64,000 nucleotides of DNA from Alkalihalobacterium elongatum (GCF_019024285.1 NZ_WMKZ01000010.1:58576-122575), one strand, 5' to 3'; shown: positions 54,239 to 63,209, counted from the first letter of the stretch. Numbers and translations: made by a program. The notes: generated by a model not told the origin, from the letters alone.

Positions 54239-56107
54239 TTATTTCAAAAGTTGCAAGATCATATGTGGGTTCTGATTAGCCTGTGCAAGCATAGCTTGAG
54301 AAGTTTGGGTTAGGATGGTCGCTTTTGTAAAATCCATCATCTCTTTTGCCATATCGATATCACGAATTCTGGATTCAGCTGCAAGTAAATTTTCAGCGTA
54401 ATTACCCACGTTATTTTTTGCGTATTCTAAACGGTTTTGTAATGCTCCATAAATTGTTCTGTAATTCGTAACTCTTGTTAATGCCCTATCAGTTCGGGCT
54501 ATAGATTCTTCGGGAATAGCTGGCGGTAGAATTCCTACATGCATAATACCCAAACTATCAGCTTTTACACTGTATAAAGGAATAGAAATATGCTCATTTC
54601 CGTTAGCCCCTATTTGGATGTTTAATTTTGGCGGGATATAGTCTATATCCTTAATATTTGTTGTAACTGTTTCCACAATAGGATCGATTGTTCTCGTTGT
54701 TTTATTTGTAACATGGTAAACATCTTTTTTAAAATTAAAATTACTTAGTGAAATTCCAAACTTTATAGTAGCTCCATCTTCAAAATCAGTGTTTTCCCAT
54801 GTAGGAGTAATTACATGAGGACCTGAATTCCCAGATTGCAAGTATGAACTTCCAGTTTTTAATGACTCAGGCTTCAGGTAACTTTCCCCATGTAGGAATG
54901 AAAAATCATAACTGACAAGGTCGTTAGATAGTTCAAAAACTACGTCCGAATCAGGTATCTCTGCGGTTAGTGCAGTCCCCCCTACGGGCACCCCGCTAGA
55001 GGATGAAATGGAATATGCACCGTTGTATTCGGGCTGAAAAACAGTACTAAACTTTACCTGTTTATCTATACCAGAACTATTTTTAATTATATATTCTGCT
55101 GTAAATCCCACTCCATCTGTTGACATAACCTTCTCTATTTCTATGCCATCTTTTTCATATGTAGCAGAGATAGTGTTTGATGTGATATTTGAACTTGTTA
55201 ATGTAAAATTATCAAGGGTATGTGATATACCATCTATTTCAACAACTGTAAACCTATCCTCAAATCCACCAAAATCTGGGTATTCCCCTGCTAGTGTTGC
55301 AGTGGGTATAAGTTTTGTCTGAAAAAAAACATTATTAATTGAAAGATATTTAACATCCAGTTCTTTGTATCTTGGGTCACTTTCTAATATTCTTCCATAT
55401 GAGTATTCATTTGTAGCTGTTGTTTCAGTATGAATATGTTCATTTTTTTCATAATCGGTATATCCTTGCCTTCCATCAGGAGAAGTAATTGGAGATATAT
55501 AAGCGTCATGAAAATACACGTCATTAATTGTTGTTTCCGTATTAGACGTTTGAACCGTCAGAGGAACATCGGTAGTACCAATTGGAAAAAAGTATGTAAA
55601 TTGTTCGAGATTAGTGACCGTAGGAGGAAATGGTCCTGATGTAGTTACATCCACGTTATGACTTGAACGGTCTTCAAGTATTTGATAATCATCTCGTGCC
55701 AAAAGGTTAATGTTATTAAACCCAGTTCTATTAGCAATACTGTCAATTTCTTTTGTAAGCTCATTTATTTCTCTCTCTATATTCCTTTTGTCATCAAGAG
55801 TATACGTTTCATTCAAACCCTGAATTAACAGTTCTCTTTGACGTTGAATAATATTGGTTATTTCTTGGAAACCACTCTCCGCTGTCTGAATAACAGAAAT
55901 GCCGTCTTGAATATTTCTGGTCGCTTGATTTAACCCTCTGATTTGAGCTCTCATCTTCTCTGATATAGCTAGTCCAGCCGCATCATCAGCTGCTCGATTA
56001 ATACGTAGGCCAGAGGATAGTTTTTCTAACGAAGAACCAGTATTTTTAATACTATTATTAAACCTATTTATTGTGTTTAATGCTGATATATTATGTGTTA
56101 TTTTCAT
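54239..56107 (-). CDS. Flagellin with large inserted variable domain
   Basis: A flagellar filament subunit of 622 residues. The conserved N-terminal D0/D1 (MKITHNISALNTINRFNNSI to NRTGFNNINLLARDD) and C-terminal D1/D0 (YGALQNRLEYAKNNVGNYAE to ANQNPHMILQLLK) frame about 370 extra residues of beta-rich sequence (YIIKNSSGIDKQVKFSTVFQ). No HExxH protease motif is present, so it is not a flagellinolysin. It stands alone, away from other flagellar genes, with its own sigma-D promoter. ATG at 56107 follows GGGTGGG. Confidence 0.92.
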   Translation of the reverse strand: MKITHNISALNTINRFNNSIKNTGSSLEKLSSGLRINRAADDAAGLAISEKMRAQIRGLNQATRNIQDGISVIQTAESGFQEITNIIQRQRELLIQGLNETYTLDDKRNIEREINELTKEIDSIANRTGFNNINLLARDDYQILEDRSSHNVDVTTSGPFPPTVTNLEQFTYFFPIGTTDVPLTVQTSNTETTINDVYFHDAYISPITSPDGRQGYTDYEKNEHIHTETTATNEYSYGRILESDPRYKELDVKYLSINNVFFQTKLIPTATLAGEYPDFGGFEDRFTVVEIDGISHTLDNFTLTSSNITSNTISATYEKDGIEIEKVMSTDGVGFTAEYIIKNSSGIDKQVKFSTVFQPEYNGAYSISSSSGVPVGGTALTAEIPDSDVVFELSNDLVSYDFSFLHGESYLKPESLKTGSSYLQSGNSGPHVITPTWENTDFEDGATIKFGISLSNFNFKKDVYHVTNKTTRTIDPIVETVTTNIKDIDYIPPKLNIQIGANGNEHISIPLYSVKADSLGIMHVGILPPAIPEESIARTDRALTRVTNYRTIYGALQNRLEYAKNNVGNYAENLLAAESRIRDIDMAKEMMDFTKATILTQTSQAMLAQANQNPHMILQLLK

Positions 56108-56138
56108 AAACCCACCCACTAATGCCAATCTATTATTT

Positions 56139-56165
56139 TTATCGGTATTTTAAAGGAAATGTTTA
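56139..56165 (-). promoter_or_regulatory. Sigma-D (flagellar) promoter
   Basis: On the minus strand TAAA, 15 bases, then ACCGATAA fits the sigma-D consensus TAAA-N15-GCCGATAA with one mismatch. It lies about 32 bases before the flagellin start. Confidence 0.75.
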
Positions 56166-56300
56166 GTAATAATTTCATTTAGTTTCTTTACGGTGACCAA
56201 CAGCCGAAAACCTGATGTTGACATGAGTTTTTTAACAATTCTGATTTATCATGTGTTAACATTTATAGAAATAGGTTACTCTTTAAAGGAGGAATTAAAT

Positions 56301-57668
56301 ATGGAATACATTACGTTATTAGCCAAACTACTGCCCCCTGATCGTGTCACAACGAATAAAACTACTTTACAAAATCACGGGAAAGATGAATCTCACCATA
56401 CAGAATCATTACCCCATGTGGTCGTGTTCCCTGTCAGTAAAGAAGAAGTGAGTGAAATACATAAGATTGCGAGCAAATACGAGGTTCCAGTCACTCCGTT
56501 TGGACTTGGTTCTAGTCTAGAAGCTCATGTCATTCCCTACCATGGGGGGATTACTGTTGACTTCTCTTTTATGAATCAAATCGTTGAAATTCGTGAAAAT
56601 GACTTTTTAGTCAAGGTGCAACCAGGAATTACCCGGACTCAATTAAATAAAACACTAAAACCATATGGGTTGTTCTTTCCTGTTGATCCAGGAGCAGATG
56701 CGACAATTGGGGGAATGACAGCAACAAATGCAAGTGGGACTACATCTGTAAGATATGGTGGGATGATCGATCAAATTCGAGATATTGAAGTCGTTCTTGC
56801 AGATGGTTCAATCATACATACAGGCAGTTTGGCTACAAAGTCTAGCTCAGGCTATCATTTAAATTCTTTATTTGTAGGTTCAGAGGGAACACTTGGGCTT
56901 TTTACAGAAATCACCTTGCAAGTATACGGAATACCAGAATTTACAGCTACTGCAAGAGCAGTTTTTCCAACCGTAGCAAACGCGGTAGATGCTGTCGTAA
57001 AGATACTCCAAGCGGGAATTCCAATCGCTCGCTGCGAGTTAGTCGATAGCTACTCTATGAAACAAGTAAATAATCATAGTAAAACGAACTACCTTGAGAG
57101 TCCTACCCTATTTCTAGAATTTCACGGTAATGAGTCTGGTCTCGCTCAAGATGTAGCCTTTACAGAGGAGATCGTTAATGATTTAGGCTGTCAAGAAATC
57201 ATCTTTGAAACCGACTCAAAAGCCTCGTCTCTATTATGGGAAGCTAGACATAACCTAGCCTATGCCTATATCCACGGCACACCAGGCAAGAAGTTATTAG
57301 TAACCGATGTATGCCTACCGATAACAGAGTTAGCTGGGGCCATTGATGATGCTAGACACACACTAAACAAGCTCGATCTTATAGGTGGAATCGTTGGTCA
57401 CGTCGGCGACGGCAATTTCCATGTTCTCTTAATGATCAACAAGAATGATCCAATGGAAATCAAGCAGTCCGAGGAGTTTACAGACCACCTAGTCAAATAT
57501 GCTATAACTCGAGGTGGAACTTGTACAGGTGAACACGGAGTTGGAATGGGCAAAAAGAAATACCAACGCCTCGAGCATGGTGCTGCCTATGATGTCATGA
57601 TTACAATTAAAAAGGCATTAGATCCTTTGTGTATTTTAAATCCTGACAAAATCATTGATAAATACTAA
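56301..57668 (+). CDS. FAD-linked oxidase (GlcD / D-lactate dehydrogenase type)
   Basis: A 455-residue PCMH-type flavoenzyme oxidising a 2-hydroxy acid such as glycolate or D-lactate. FAD motifs: PVTPFGLGSSLEAHVIPYHG and GADATIGGMTATNASGTTSV; C-terminal GHVGDGNFHVLLMINKND and GEHGVGMGKKKYQRLE. ATG at 56301 follows AAAGGAGGAA. No iron-sulfur or GlcE subunit is adjacent, so it works as a single polypeptide. Confidence 0.9.
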   Translation: MEYITLLAKLLPPDRVTTNKTTLQNHGKDESHHTESLPHVVVFPVSKEEVSEIHKIASKYEVPVTPFGLGSSLEAHVIPYHGGITVDFSFMNQIVEIRENDFLVKVQPGITRTQLNKTLKPYGLFFPVDPGADATIGGMTATNASGTTSVRYGGMIDQIRDIEVVLADGSIIHTGSLATKSSSGYHLNSLFVGSEGTLGLFTEITLQVYGIPEFTATARAVFPTVANAVDAVVKILQAGIPIARCELVDSYSMKQVNNHSKTNYLESPTLFLEFHGNESGLAQDVAFTEEIVNDLGCQEIIFETDSKASSLLWEARHNLAYAYIHGTPGKKLLVTDVCLPITELAGAIDDARHTLNKLDLIGGIVGHVGDGNFHVLLMINKNDPMEIKQSEEFTDHLVKYAITRGGTCTGEHGVGMGKKKYQRLEHGAAYDVMITIKKALDPLCILNPDKIIDKY

Positions 57669-57810
57669 AAAATGACCTTACTCTCCTCTTCCTAGCATTC
57701 CCACTGGAAAAAATCTATTGACCCTAGTATGAAATTTCTTAAAGAGAGTTTAGTTAAATCTATAATTTGGCTTTAAAAAAAGATCAAGAACATAATAAGG
57801 AGGAATTAAC

Positions 57811-58296
57811 TTGATACATGATGTGGGGGAATATGTGAAATTTTTAGATGCTACAAGGAAACGTACTTTGCAATATATTGAGGCCATCCCAGAGTCAAGT
57901 TTAGACTGGAAACCAGCAGAAGATAAATTTACTACGGGGGATTTATTACGACATTTAGCCTCCTCACAACTGATGTTTTTAAGTGTTTTTGAAAAAGGGG
58001 AATGGATATATCCTGGACATGATAATACCAAAGGAGAAACGATTGAAGAAATTAAGAAGTACTTAGAAGAATGCCATGTAACTTTAACTACTGGCTTATT
58101 AGCTTTAGGAAATGATTTATTAGAGAGAAAAGTTCCTACTTTACACGGACATGAAGTAAGCTCATGGAGAATTTTAATGGCACTAACTGAACACGAAATA
58201 CATCATCGTGGACAACTATCAACGTATTTACAAATGAACCAAATACAACCACCACAAGTTTTTGGTCTAAAAATTGAAGATGTGAAACAAGGATAG
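57811..58296 (+). CDS. DinB-family protein
   Basis: A 161-residue four-helix metal-binding protein: LLRHLASSQLMFLSVFEKGE and LTEHEIHHRGQLSTYLQMNQ supply the three histidines. Possible thiol transferase; substrate unknown. TTG start at 57811 after AAGGAGG. Distinct from the DinB gene at 20.3 kb. Confidence 0.8.
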   Translation: MIHDVGEYVKFLDATRKRTLQYIEAIPESSLDWKPAEDKFTTGDLLRHLASSQLMFLSVFEKGEWIYPGHDNTKGETIEEIKKYLEECHVTLTTGLLALGNDLLERKVPTLHGHEVSSWRILMALTEHEIHHRGQLSTYLQMNQIQPPQVFGLKIEDVKQG

Positions 58297-58336
58297 TGTA
58301 TAGGATGTACATTTCCTTTAATTAATATCAGCAATG

Positions 58337-58382
58337 AGACGGTTTCCTTTCTTCTATATTCTTAGAAGAAAGAGAACCGTCC
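58337..58382. terminator. Bidirectional intrinsic terminator
   Basis: GACGGTTTCCTTTCTTCT pairs with AGAAGAAAGAGAACCGTC, with T-rich ends, between converging genes. Confidence 0.85.
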
Positions 58383-58388
58383 TTATAT

Positions 58389-59111
58389 TTAATAGATTAA
58401 GTCCATCATTTCTTCATACCATAACCTCGTTTCGTTGATATCTCTTGAGTTAATGAATAAATAATCTTCCCCTTTTTCAATGTATATAAAAGGAGGATGA
58501 TTACGATATAGAAGTAATCTGCCTTTTCCTAACTCCTCAAGGCGAAAGTGGCCCTTTAATCTATTGGCAAAAGCAAAACCATTTGTTCTTACTTGAACAT
58601 TTGGAATGGTATCGACCAATTCAACATTCGTAATTTTATCTAAAGGCCAATCCACTCCGTAAAAACCACTAATTTGCAGTTGAGTATCAGATGTAGATAA
58701 GTGATTCGGTTGTATACCAATATAGGTAACGACTCCTAGAATTCCAAAGGTAAAAACAATCGTAAGTATTAATATAATTGAATTTCGCTTGCTGCTTTTA
58801 GTTGTATCTAATTTACCGATATAGAGTAAATGTGTGAATATATAAATGATCATTACGAGCCATGAAAGCTCTATCATATATGGTATTTTTAATAAATATA
58901 GTCCTAATCCACCTACTAAAATAAACCCTGAATTTATCAGTGCTCTTCCTGCTGCTTGTGGATAGCCATTCTTAATTAGTATCTTTTGTTCTTCCTCTGA
59001 TTTTGAAGAAAATCCAGATAGAAGAAAATATACTTCTTTTTTTACGATGAGGTATCCTAGTAGGAAAAACATTAATACCATAAATAGTTGAATAATTATT
59101 AGTGCGATCAA
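58389..59111 (-). CDS. Membrane protein with PH-like C-terminus (DUF3784 type)
   Basis: A protein of about 240 residues with two N-terminal helices enclosing a DUF3784-like segment (FLLSGFSSKSEEEQKILIKN), two to three further helices, and a C-terminal beta domain like a bacterial PH domain (GVDWPLDKITNVELVDTIPN). TTG at 59111 follows AGGGGG at six bases; the ATG at 59132 is only three bases after AGGAG. It is downstream of the PadR and DUF2812 genes, which suggests one membrane stress unit. Confidence 0.55.
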   Translation of the reverse strand: MIALIIIQLFMVLMFFLLGYLIVKKEVYFLLSGFSSKSEEEQKILIKNGYPQAAGRALINSGFILVGGLGLYLLKIPYMIELSWLVMIIYIFTHLLYIGKLDTTKSSKRNSIILILTIVFTFGILGVVTYIGIQPNHLSTSDTQLQISGFYGVDWPLDKITNVELVDTIPNVQVRTNGFAFANRLKGHFRLEELGKGRLLLYRNHPPFIYIEKGEDYLFINSRDINETRLWYEEMMDLIY

Positions 59112-59246
59112 ATGCTTCCCCCTGTCTACCATTAGCTCCTAAAAGGAAAATTGTAACTACTCTTTGTGTAATCTGTTTTCCAAGTCTTTTCTACCTCGTA
59201 TAGGAGATGGCAAGTCCCTATGTTATTAATTATTTAGTCAAATCAC

Positions 59247-59771
59247 CTATTTATGGTATAGCCTTTCTGCTTTCTTCAATTGGTTAATCCTTCTCATATA
59301 AATGATCATCGCGAATCCGAGAAGTATAATAGCTAACCAGTTTAGTAATGAGACATACATATTAATACGAGAAATAGTCATGTTATAAATAGCTGGGATA
59401 AAATTTACAAAAATAAAGATACTCATAAAGGTTACAATATTACTATAATGCTTAATCTTGGACTTATAGTCTGAAAAAATTTCAAAAGGACCATCTACAG
59501 CTCTTTTGCGAAAATATACCCAGCGGACATTAGAAGCAATGTGTTCTACCTCGTTTTCCTCCATAAACTCAATATATTCCTTACTTTCTTGGTGGGTTGG
59601 TAAATTATCCAATAGTTGTATTCGATAACAATACTCACCTGGTTCGCCCTTCTCAAAATAATACTTTGGAAAACTGTAGTTCACTAGATGTAAACCTTTG
59701 GCAGCCATCTCATTCAACCACTTCTCTTCCTTTTCGTAGTCGATAAAAATTTTTGTCATTTTAATTGCCAT
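59247..59771 (-). CDS. DUF2812 membrane protein
   Basis: A protein of about 174 residues: N-terminal cytosolic DUF2812 domain (EEKWLNEMAAKGLHLVNYSF, EPGEYCYRIQLLD) and two C-terminal helices. Genes of this family nearly always follow a PadR regulator, as here. ATG at 59771 follows GAGGTG and overlaps the PadR gene by 11 bases. Function unknown. Confidence 0.8.
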   Translation of the reverse strand: MAIKMTKIFIDYEKEEKWLNEMAAKGLHLVNYSFPKYYFEKGEPGEYCYRIQLLDNLPTHQESKEYIEFMEENEVEHIASNVRWVYFRKRAVDGPFEIFSDYKSKIKHYSNIVTFMSIFIFVNFIPAIYNMTISRINMYVSLLNWLAIILLGFAMIIYMRRINQLKKAERLYHK

Positions 59772-60096
59772 TCTTTTCACCTCGTATGAATTGATTTCCA
59801 TTCCTAACAAGCTCCGCTAAACGTTCCAGTTCCATCTGAAGAACTTCTTTTCCTGTTTCAGTTATTTTATATTCCTTTCTCCGGCTGTCTTCTTTTTGCT
59901 TAACTGGTTCAATCCATCCCTTCTCCAGTAATGATTTAATCGCTCCATATAATGTTCCAGGACCTAATTCCACTCTATCTTGAGTAATTTCCCTTACAAA
60001 TTGCGTAATTCCATACCCATGCATTGGTTGGTTAAGTGCGACTAATATATAATAAATAGCTTCCGTCAATGGAACATGATCTTTATTTACTTTCAT
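59761..60096 (-). CDS. PadR-family transcriptional regulator
   Basis: A 111-residue repressor with the PadR winged helix (EAIYYILVALNQPMHGYGIT, LGPGTLYGAIKSLLEKGWIE) and a short C-terminal dimerisation helix. ATG at 60096 after AGGAGGG. The gene leads a unit with DUF2812 and probably the DUF3784 gene. The palindrome at 60128-60150 is its likely operator. Confidence 0.9.
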   Translation of the reverse strand: MKVNKDHVPLTEAIYYILVALNQPMHGYGITQFVREITQDRVELGPGTLYGAIKSLLEKGWIEPVKQKEDSRRKEYKITETGKEVLQMELERLAELVRNGNQFIRGEKNGN

Positions 60097-60127
60097 ATGC
60101 ACCCTCCTACAATAAACATCGCAAGGC

Positions 60128-60150
60128 GATATATCGTTATACGATATATC
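60128..60150. promoter_or_regulatory. PadR operator candidate
   Basis: Perfect arms GATATATCG and CGATATATC surround TTATA, 32-54 bases upstream of the padR-type gene. A second partial copy (CGATTATATCG, then GATATA) follows at 60155-60180. Autoregulation is inferred. Confidence 0.65.
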
Positions 60151-60292
60151 TTAAGACGATTATATCGGCACCTGATATATTTGTCAATAAAATGAATCTC
60201 TTTTCAACTAATGGTACAACAAGGACTTTGGGACGAGGTTGGAAGGATAATATGAGGAGCAGTGCAGAATGATTTTATCTCATTAAGAAAAA

Positions 60293-60324
60293 TAGGGCCC
60301 CATATTTTATGGGATCCCTACGTC
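60293..60324 (-). terminator. Intrinsic terminator after the macrolide phosphotransferase gene
   Basis: TAGGGATCCCAT and ATGGGGCCCTA pair on the minus strand, followed by T5. Confidence 0.8.
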
Positions 60325-60338
60325 ATTAGTTAAGTTTA

Positions 60339-61241
60339 TTATTTTTCTACACCTAAACTTTGTTTAGCAATTTGCTCATATTCTTGTAATCCCGATGCCT
60401 CCGCAAATTCAGCTACATCAATCGCGGAAGTTGCTTGTAGCTCAATGATATGCTCCTTCATAAGTGGCCATGTGACTCCACCTGCAACTTCATACGATGC
60501 AATAATTTGCTCCAACGCCTGTTCCCCGAATATCATGTAAAGTCCAACAAAATCTTTTGATACATCTGTTACAGCCACTTCTGTCCAATCAATTAATCCC
60601 GTAACTTCTAATTTATCATTGATCAGCGTATGTCCAGCATGAACATCCCCATGAATTAGCCCAGTATGCATTGGCCACATCTTGTCATTGTCTACCCATG
60701 CTTGCCACCTTGACCATAATGTATCACTTACGCCATACTTTTCCTTTACTCCAATCATTCTTTTTTTCATATCTGCTCTTGCTTCATCCGCAGTCTGCAC
60801 CTTTAATCCAGTTATATTCAAAAATTCACTAGGAACCTGATGCAGTTCAGCTAACACTTTCCCAAGCGAATTGAGGTAATTATCTGGAACATGGTTGACA
60901 TCAAACTCCCAAATATAGTCTTTAACCGCTTGATCTACAGTCCCTGCTGGAATACCTGATAATTGTTTATAGGCAATGAACTCTTCTGTGTACACCGACC
61001 ATACAGGCACTTCAAATGAAACATGGCGATTCACTATATCTAACACTTTCTTTTCGATATCTGTTTTATTCATCGAGTCTTTTCTTCTCGGTAATCGGAA
61101 TATCCAGCGAACGCCATTGCGATCGACAACATGACAGACTTGAAAGTCTAAACCAGACTCATTAATTTTAATCTCTTCCTCATTAATTATAATCCCATTT
61201 CTATTAGCAATCTCTTTAATTTCTTTTATCTTTTTAATCAT
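60339..61241 (-). CDS. mph: Macrolide 2'-phosphotransferase
   Basis: A 300-residue antibiotic kinase of the APH fold that inactivates macrolides by GTP-dependent phosphorylation of the desosamine 2'-OH. Motifs: WIFRLPRRKDSMNKT (phosphate-binding region), catalytic loop HTGLIHGDVHAGHTLIN and metal motif GLIDWTEVAVTDVSKDF. They match the Mph(B)-like family seen in bacilli. Start ATG at 61241. The 510-base leader with a 13-codon peptide and three terminators implies macrolide-induced expression. Confidence 0.88.
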   Translation of the reverse strand: MIKKIKEIKEIANRNGIIINEEEIKINESGLDFQVCHVVDRNGVRWIFRLPRRKDSMNKTDIEKKVLDIVNRHVSFEVPVWSVYTEEFIAYKQLSGIPAGTVDQAVKDYIWEFDVNHVPDNYLNSLGKVLAELHQVPSEFLNITGLKVQTADEARADMKKRMIGVKEKYGVSDTLWSRWQAWVDNDKMWPMHTGLIHGDVHAGHTLINDKLEVTGLIDWTEVAVTDVSKDFVGLYMIFGEQALEQIIASYEVAGGVTWPLMKEHIIELQATSAIDVAEFAEASGLQEYEQIAKQSLGVEK

Positions 61242-61312
61242 CGTTATTACCCCTTCTTTTTTACTTTTATTAGTGTCCTACCATGCATTAGCCATTATCG
61301 ACTATATTAAAA

Positions 61313-61339
61313 AAATCACAGGCCAGCTGCCTGTGATTT
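61313..61339 (-). terminator. Third terminator in the mph leader
   Basis: AAATCACAGGC and GCCTGTGATTT form an 11-base stem followed on the minus strand by T7, only 70 bases before mph. It would block readthrough unless overcome. Confidence 0.85.
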
Positions 61340-61481
61340 AGAGTAAACGGATAGATATCATTCCTAATGATAGATCTTTTCGTATAGTTCCATGAATACA
61401 CCCTCTAATCTTCAGAAGAAGGTAAAACCAATGGCCAATAGCCTTTTTAATTTTATACTTTTCCGATTTAAAGCATAAAAA

Positions 61482-61507
61482 AGAAAGGCAGAACGATCCG
61501 CCTTTCT
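61482..61507 (-). terminator. Second terminator in the mph leader
   Basis: AGAAAGGC and GCCTTTCT stem with a 10-base loop and a T-run on the minus strand. Confidence 0.85.
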
Positions 61508-61543
61508 ACATATAGCATATCTCTATGCAAAATGGAGATTATT

Positions 61544-61575
61544 AAAAAAGGGCAGACTGATCCCGTTTACTCTGC
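61544..61575 (-). terminator. Attenuator terminator next to the leader peptide
   Basis: In the mRNA GCAGA (61571-61575) pairs with TCTGC (61552-61556), followed by T6. The GCAGAG strand can instead pair with CTCTG at 61585-61589, giving an alternative, anti-terminating structure. Confidence 0.65.
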
Positions 61576-61590
61576 ATACACATACAGAGC

Positions 61591-61620
61591 CTTTGAACGT
61601 ATGAAATTACTTGTTCAAAG
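61591..61620 (-). promoter_or_regulatory. Leader stem 1:2 of the mph attenuator
   Basis: The mRNA segment CTTTGAAC (61613-61620), encoding the Thr-Leu-Asn codons of the leader peptide, pairs with GTTCAAAG (61591-61598). A ribosome stalled on the upstream Arg codons would keep this stem open, freeing the following CTCTG strand. Confidence 0.65.
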
Positions 61621-61648
61621 TTCGGAACCGAATTCTGGATGGTAACAT
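61607..61648 (-). CDS. Macrolide-sensing leader peptide (ErmDL-like)
   Basis: A 13-residue leader MLPSRIRFRTLNK with AGGAGG 11 bases upstream. It aligns with the ErmD leader MTHSMRLRFPTLNQ (R-x-R-F-x-T-L-N) and has the +x+ (Arg-x-Arg) motif at which macrolide-bound ribosomes stall. It is positioned at the 5' end of the mph transcript, 366 bases before mph, and its codons pair with downstream RNA. The family knowledge is established for erm leaders; the link to this mph is inference. Confidence 0.75.
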   Translation of the reverse strand: MLPSRIRFRTLNK

Positions 61649-61691
61649 TTTTTAATAATCCTCCTAAACATTTAAAATAATTCACTTAAAG

Positions 61692-61720
61692 ATTTTAGCT
61701 TTATATTATTATAATGTCAA
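61692..61720 (-). promoter_or_regulatory. Sigma-A promoter of the mph leader transcript
   Basis: On the minus strand TTGACA (61715-61720), 17 bases, TAAAAT (61692-61697). Transcription should start near 61685, about 37 bases before the leader ATG. Confidence 0.8.
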
Positions 61721-61730
61721 TAGAGAATTA

Positions 61731-61750
61731 AAAAGGGGTCTGACCCCCAC
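61731..61750. repeat. REP-like palindrome (GGGGTCTGACCCCC)
   Basis: AAAAGGGGTCTGACCCCCAC lies directly past the stop codon of the M20 amidohydrolase gene. Same family as 38611, 39559 and 63897. Confidence 0.65.
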
Positions 61751-61752
61751 CA

Positions 61753-62865
61753 TCATTCAGCCAGTCCTTTAAAAAGTTCAACCGCGGTTTCGATAATCTC
61801 GTCCTCGAAATCATATTGTACAGTATGGATATGAGGATAATCTTCCCCATTTCCGATGTAGCAGATGGCTCCCTTCGTCTCCTTTAAATAGTGTCCGAAA
61901 TCTTCGGACGCACGAAAGGCTTCGGTCATTTCAACAAGCTGAAAACCTTTATTTTGACAGACTTTACGTATCTTGTCGGAACTCTCTTTATGATTTACCG
62001 TTTCTGGAAAGGTATCATTGTATGAGAAACTCGTTTTTAGCCCGTATTGAGCGGATAGAGAAAGAGAAAGTGCTTCAAGATTTTTTTGCAGCTTCACCAA
62101 TTCTTCCTCATAAAATGCACGAATGGTTAATAACAATTTTCCCTTGCTCGCAGATACTCCGAACGCTCTTTCACCAATATCGACCTGAACGACAGTACAA
62201 AGTACCATACCTCTATTAATCTCAGACGCTGTAAACTCGGGAATTGAACCAATAATCTTCGCAATTGCAAAAGCTGGGTTTACCCCATCCTCTGGTTGAC
62301 TGGCATGTGCTGGAGTACCTTCCATATGAATCGTCAATCCCTTTGATGCACAGTGAGCAGTCCCATCAATTACATGAACAGATTTTAAAGCCATACCGCT
62401 CATATTGTGATATGCAAATATTTCATCAATATTATGCTCCTTTATTAAAGAAGCACACTGAGTCGCACCGTCCCCTGTCTCCTCTGCATGTTGAAACAAG
62501 AAATAAATGTTGTTGTCAGCACCTTTCTGATCCACTTCAAGAGCAAAGCCAGTTAAACAAGCGGCATGACCATCATGTCCACATTTATGAGAAACTCCTC
62601 GGACCGTTGAAGCGTGAGGGATTTCAATTGTTTCTTCGATAGGAAGAGCGTCAAAATCAGCACGGAACGCAATGTTCTTTTTATCTTCACCTGCCCGATA
62701 AATCGCATAAAACCATTGATCCTTATCAACAATTTCTAGTTGTGTATGTTCTTTAAGAAAATCCATTAAACGCTGCTTCGTCCTAACTTCTTGATTGGAA
62801 AGTTCAGGGTGTTGATGTAATTCTTGACGTAATTTTTTGGTTAATTCCAGATTTTTTTTTTCCAC
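61753..62865 (-). CDS. M20-family amidohydrolase
   Basis: A 370-residue cytosolic zinc or manganese amidohydrolase of the N-acyl-amino-acid/hippurate hydrolase group. Motifs: NIAFRADFDALPIEETIEIP, SHKCGHDGHAACLTGFAL, LFQHAEETGDGATQC and ASEDFGHYLKETKG. Likely substrates are N-acylated amino acids or peptides. GTG start at 62865 after AAAGGAAG. Not part of a visible operon. Confidence 0.9.
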   Translation of the reverse strand: MEKKNLELTKKLRQELHQHPELSNQEVRTKQRLMDFLKEHTQLEIVDKDQWFYAIYRAGEDKKNIAFRADFDALPIEETIEIPHASTVRGVSHKCGHDGHAACLTGFALEVDQKGADNNIYFLFQHAEETGDGATQCASLIKEHNIDEIFAYHNMSGMALKSVHVIDGTAHCASKGLTIHMEGTPAHASQPEDGVNPAFAIAKIIGSIPEFTASEINRGMVLCTVVQVDIGERAFGVSASKGKLLLTIRAFYEEELVKLQKNLEALSLSLSAQYGLKTSFSYNDTFPETVNHKESSDKIRKVCQNKGFQLVEMTEAFRASEDFGHYLKETKGAICYIGNGEDYPHIHTVQYDFEDEIIETAVELFKGLAE

Positions 62866-63209
62866 TGATCTCTTCCTTTTATTTTAAAATAATTTTTTGA
62901 TTGAACCTGTTGCAGGTGGGGTAGTTTATATGGTTTATCTTATTAATAGTAGAATACAAAAATTTCCATCCACAAAAAATCTATTAACCAAACTTCTGAC
63001 AATATCTAACTTATAATTCGTAACAATTGTAACAAACCATAATTCCCCTATTACTAAAATACCAATTATCTCTAAGAAAACCAATTCCAATACACCTTTA
63101 ATCTCTATGTAAACATATTGTAATACTATTCTATTTAATTCTCTCATAAGGATAGAGTTGTACAGGTAAATAAGAGCACACAAAAAACATATTTACTAGG
63201 AGGAGAACT
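62866..63209. other. Gene-free divergent region
   Basis: A reading frame on the minus strand is open here but has no binding site and no recognisable features. No clear promoter stands out. Confidence 0.45.

Noticed and set aside
54239..56107. Flagellinolysin (protease flagellin)
   Set aside because: The inserted region has no HExxH zinc motif.
62935..63183. 82-codon hydrophobic minus-strand frame
   Set aside because: No ribosome binding site before any start codon and no family resemblance.
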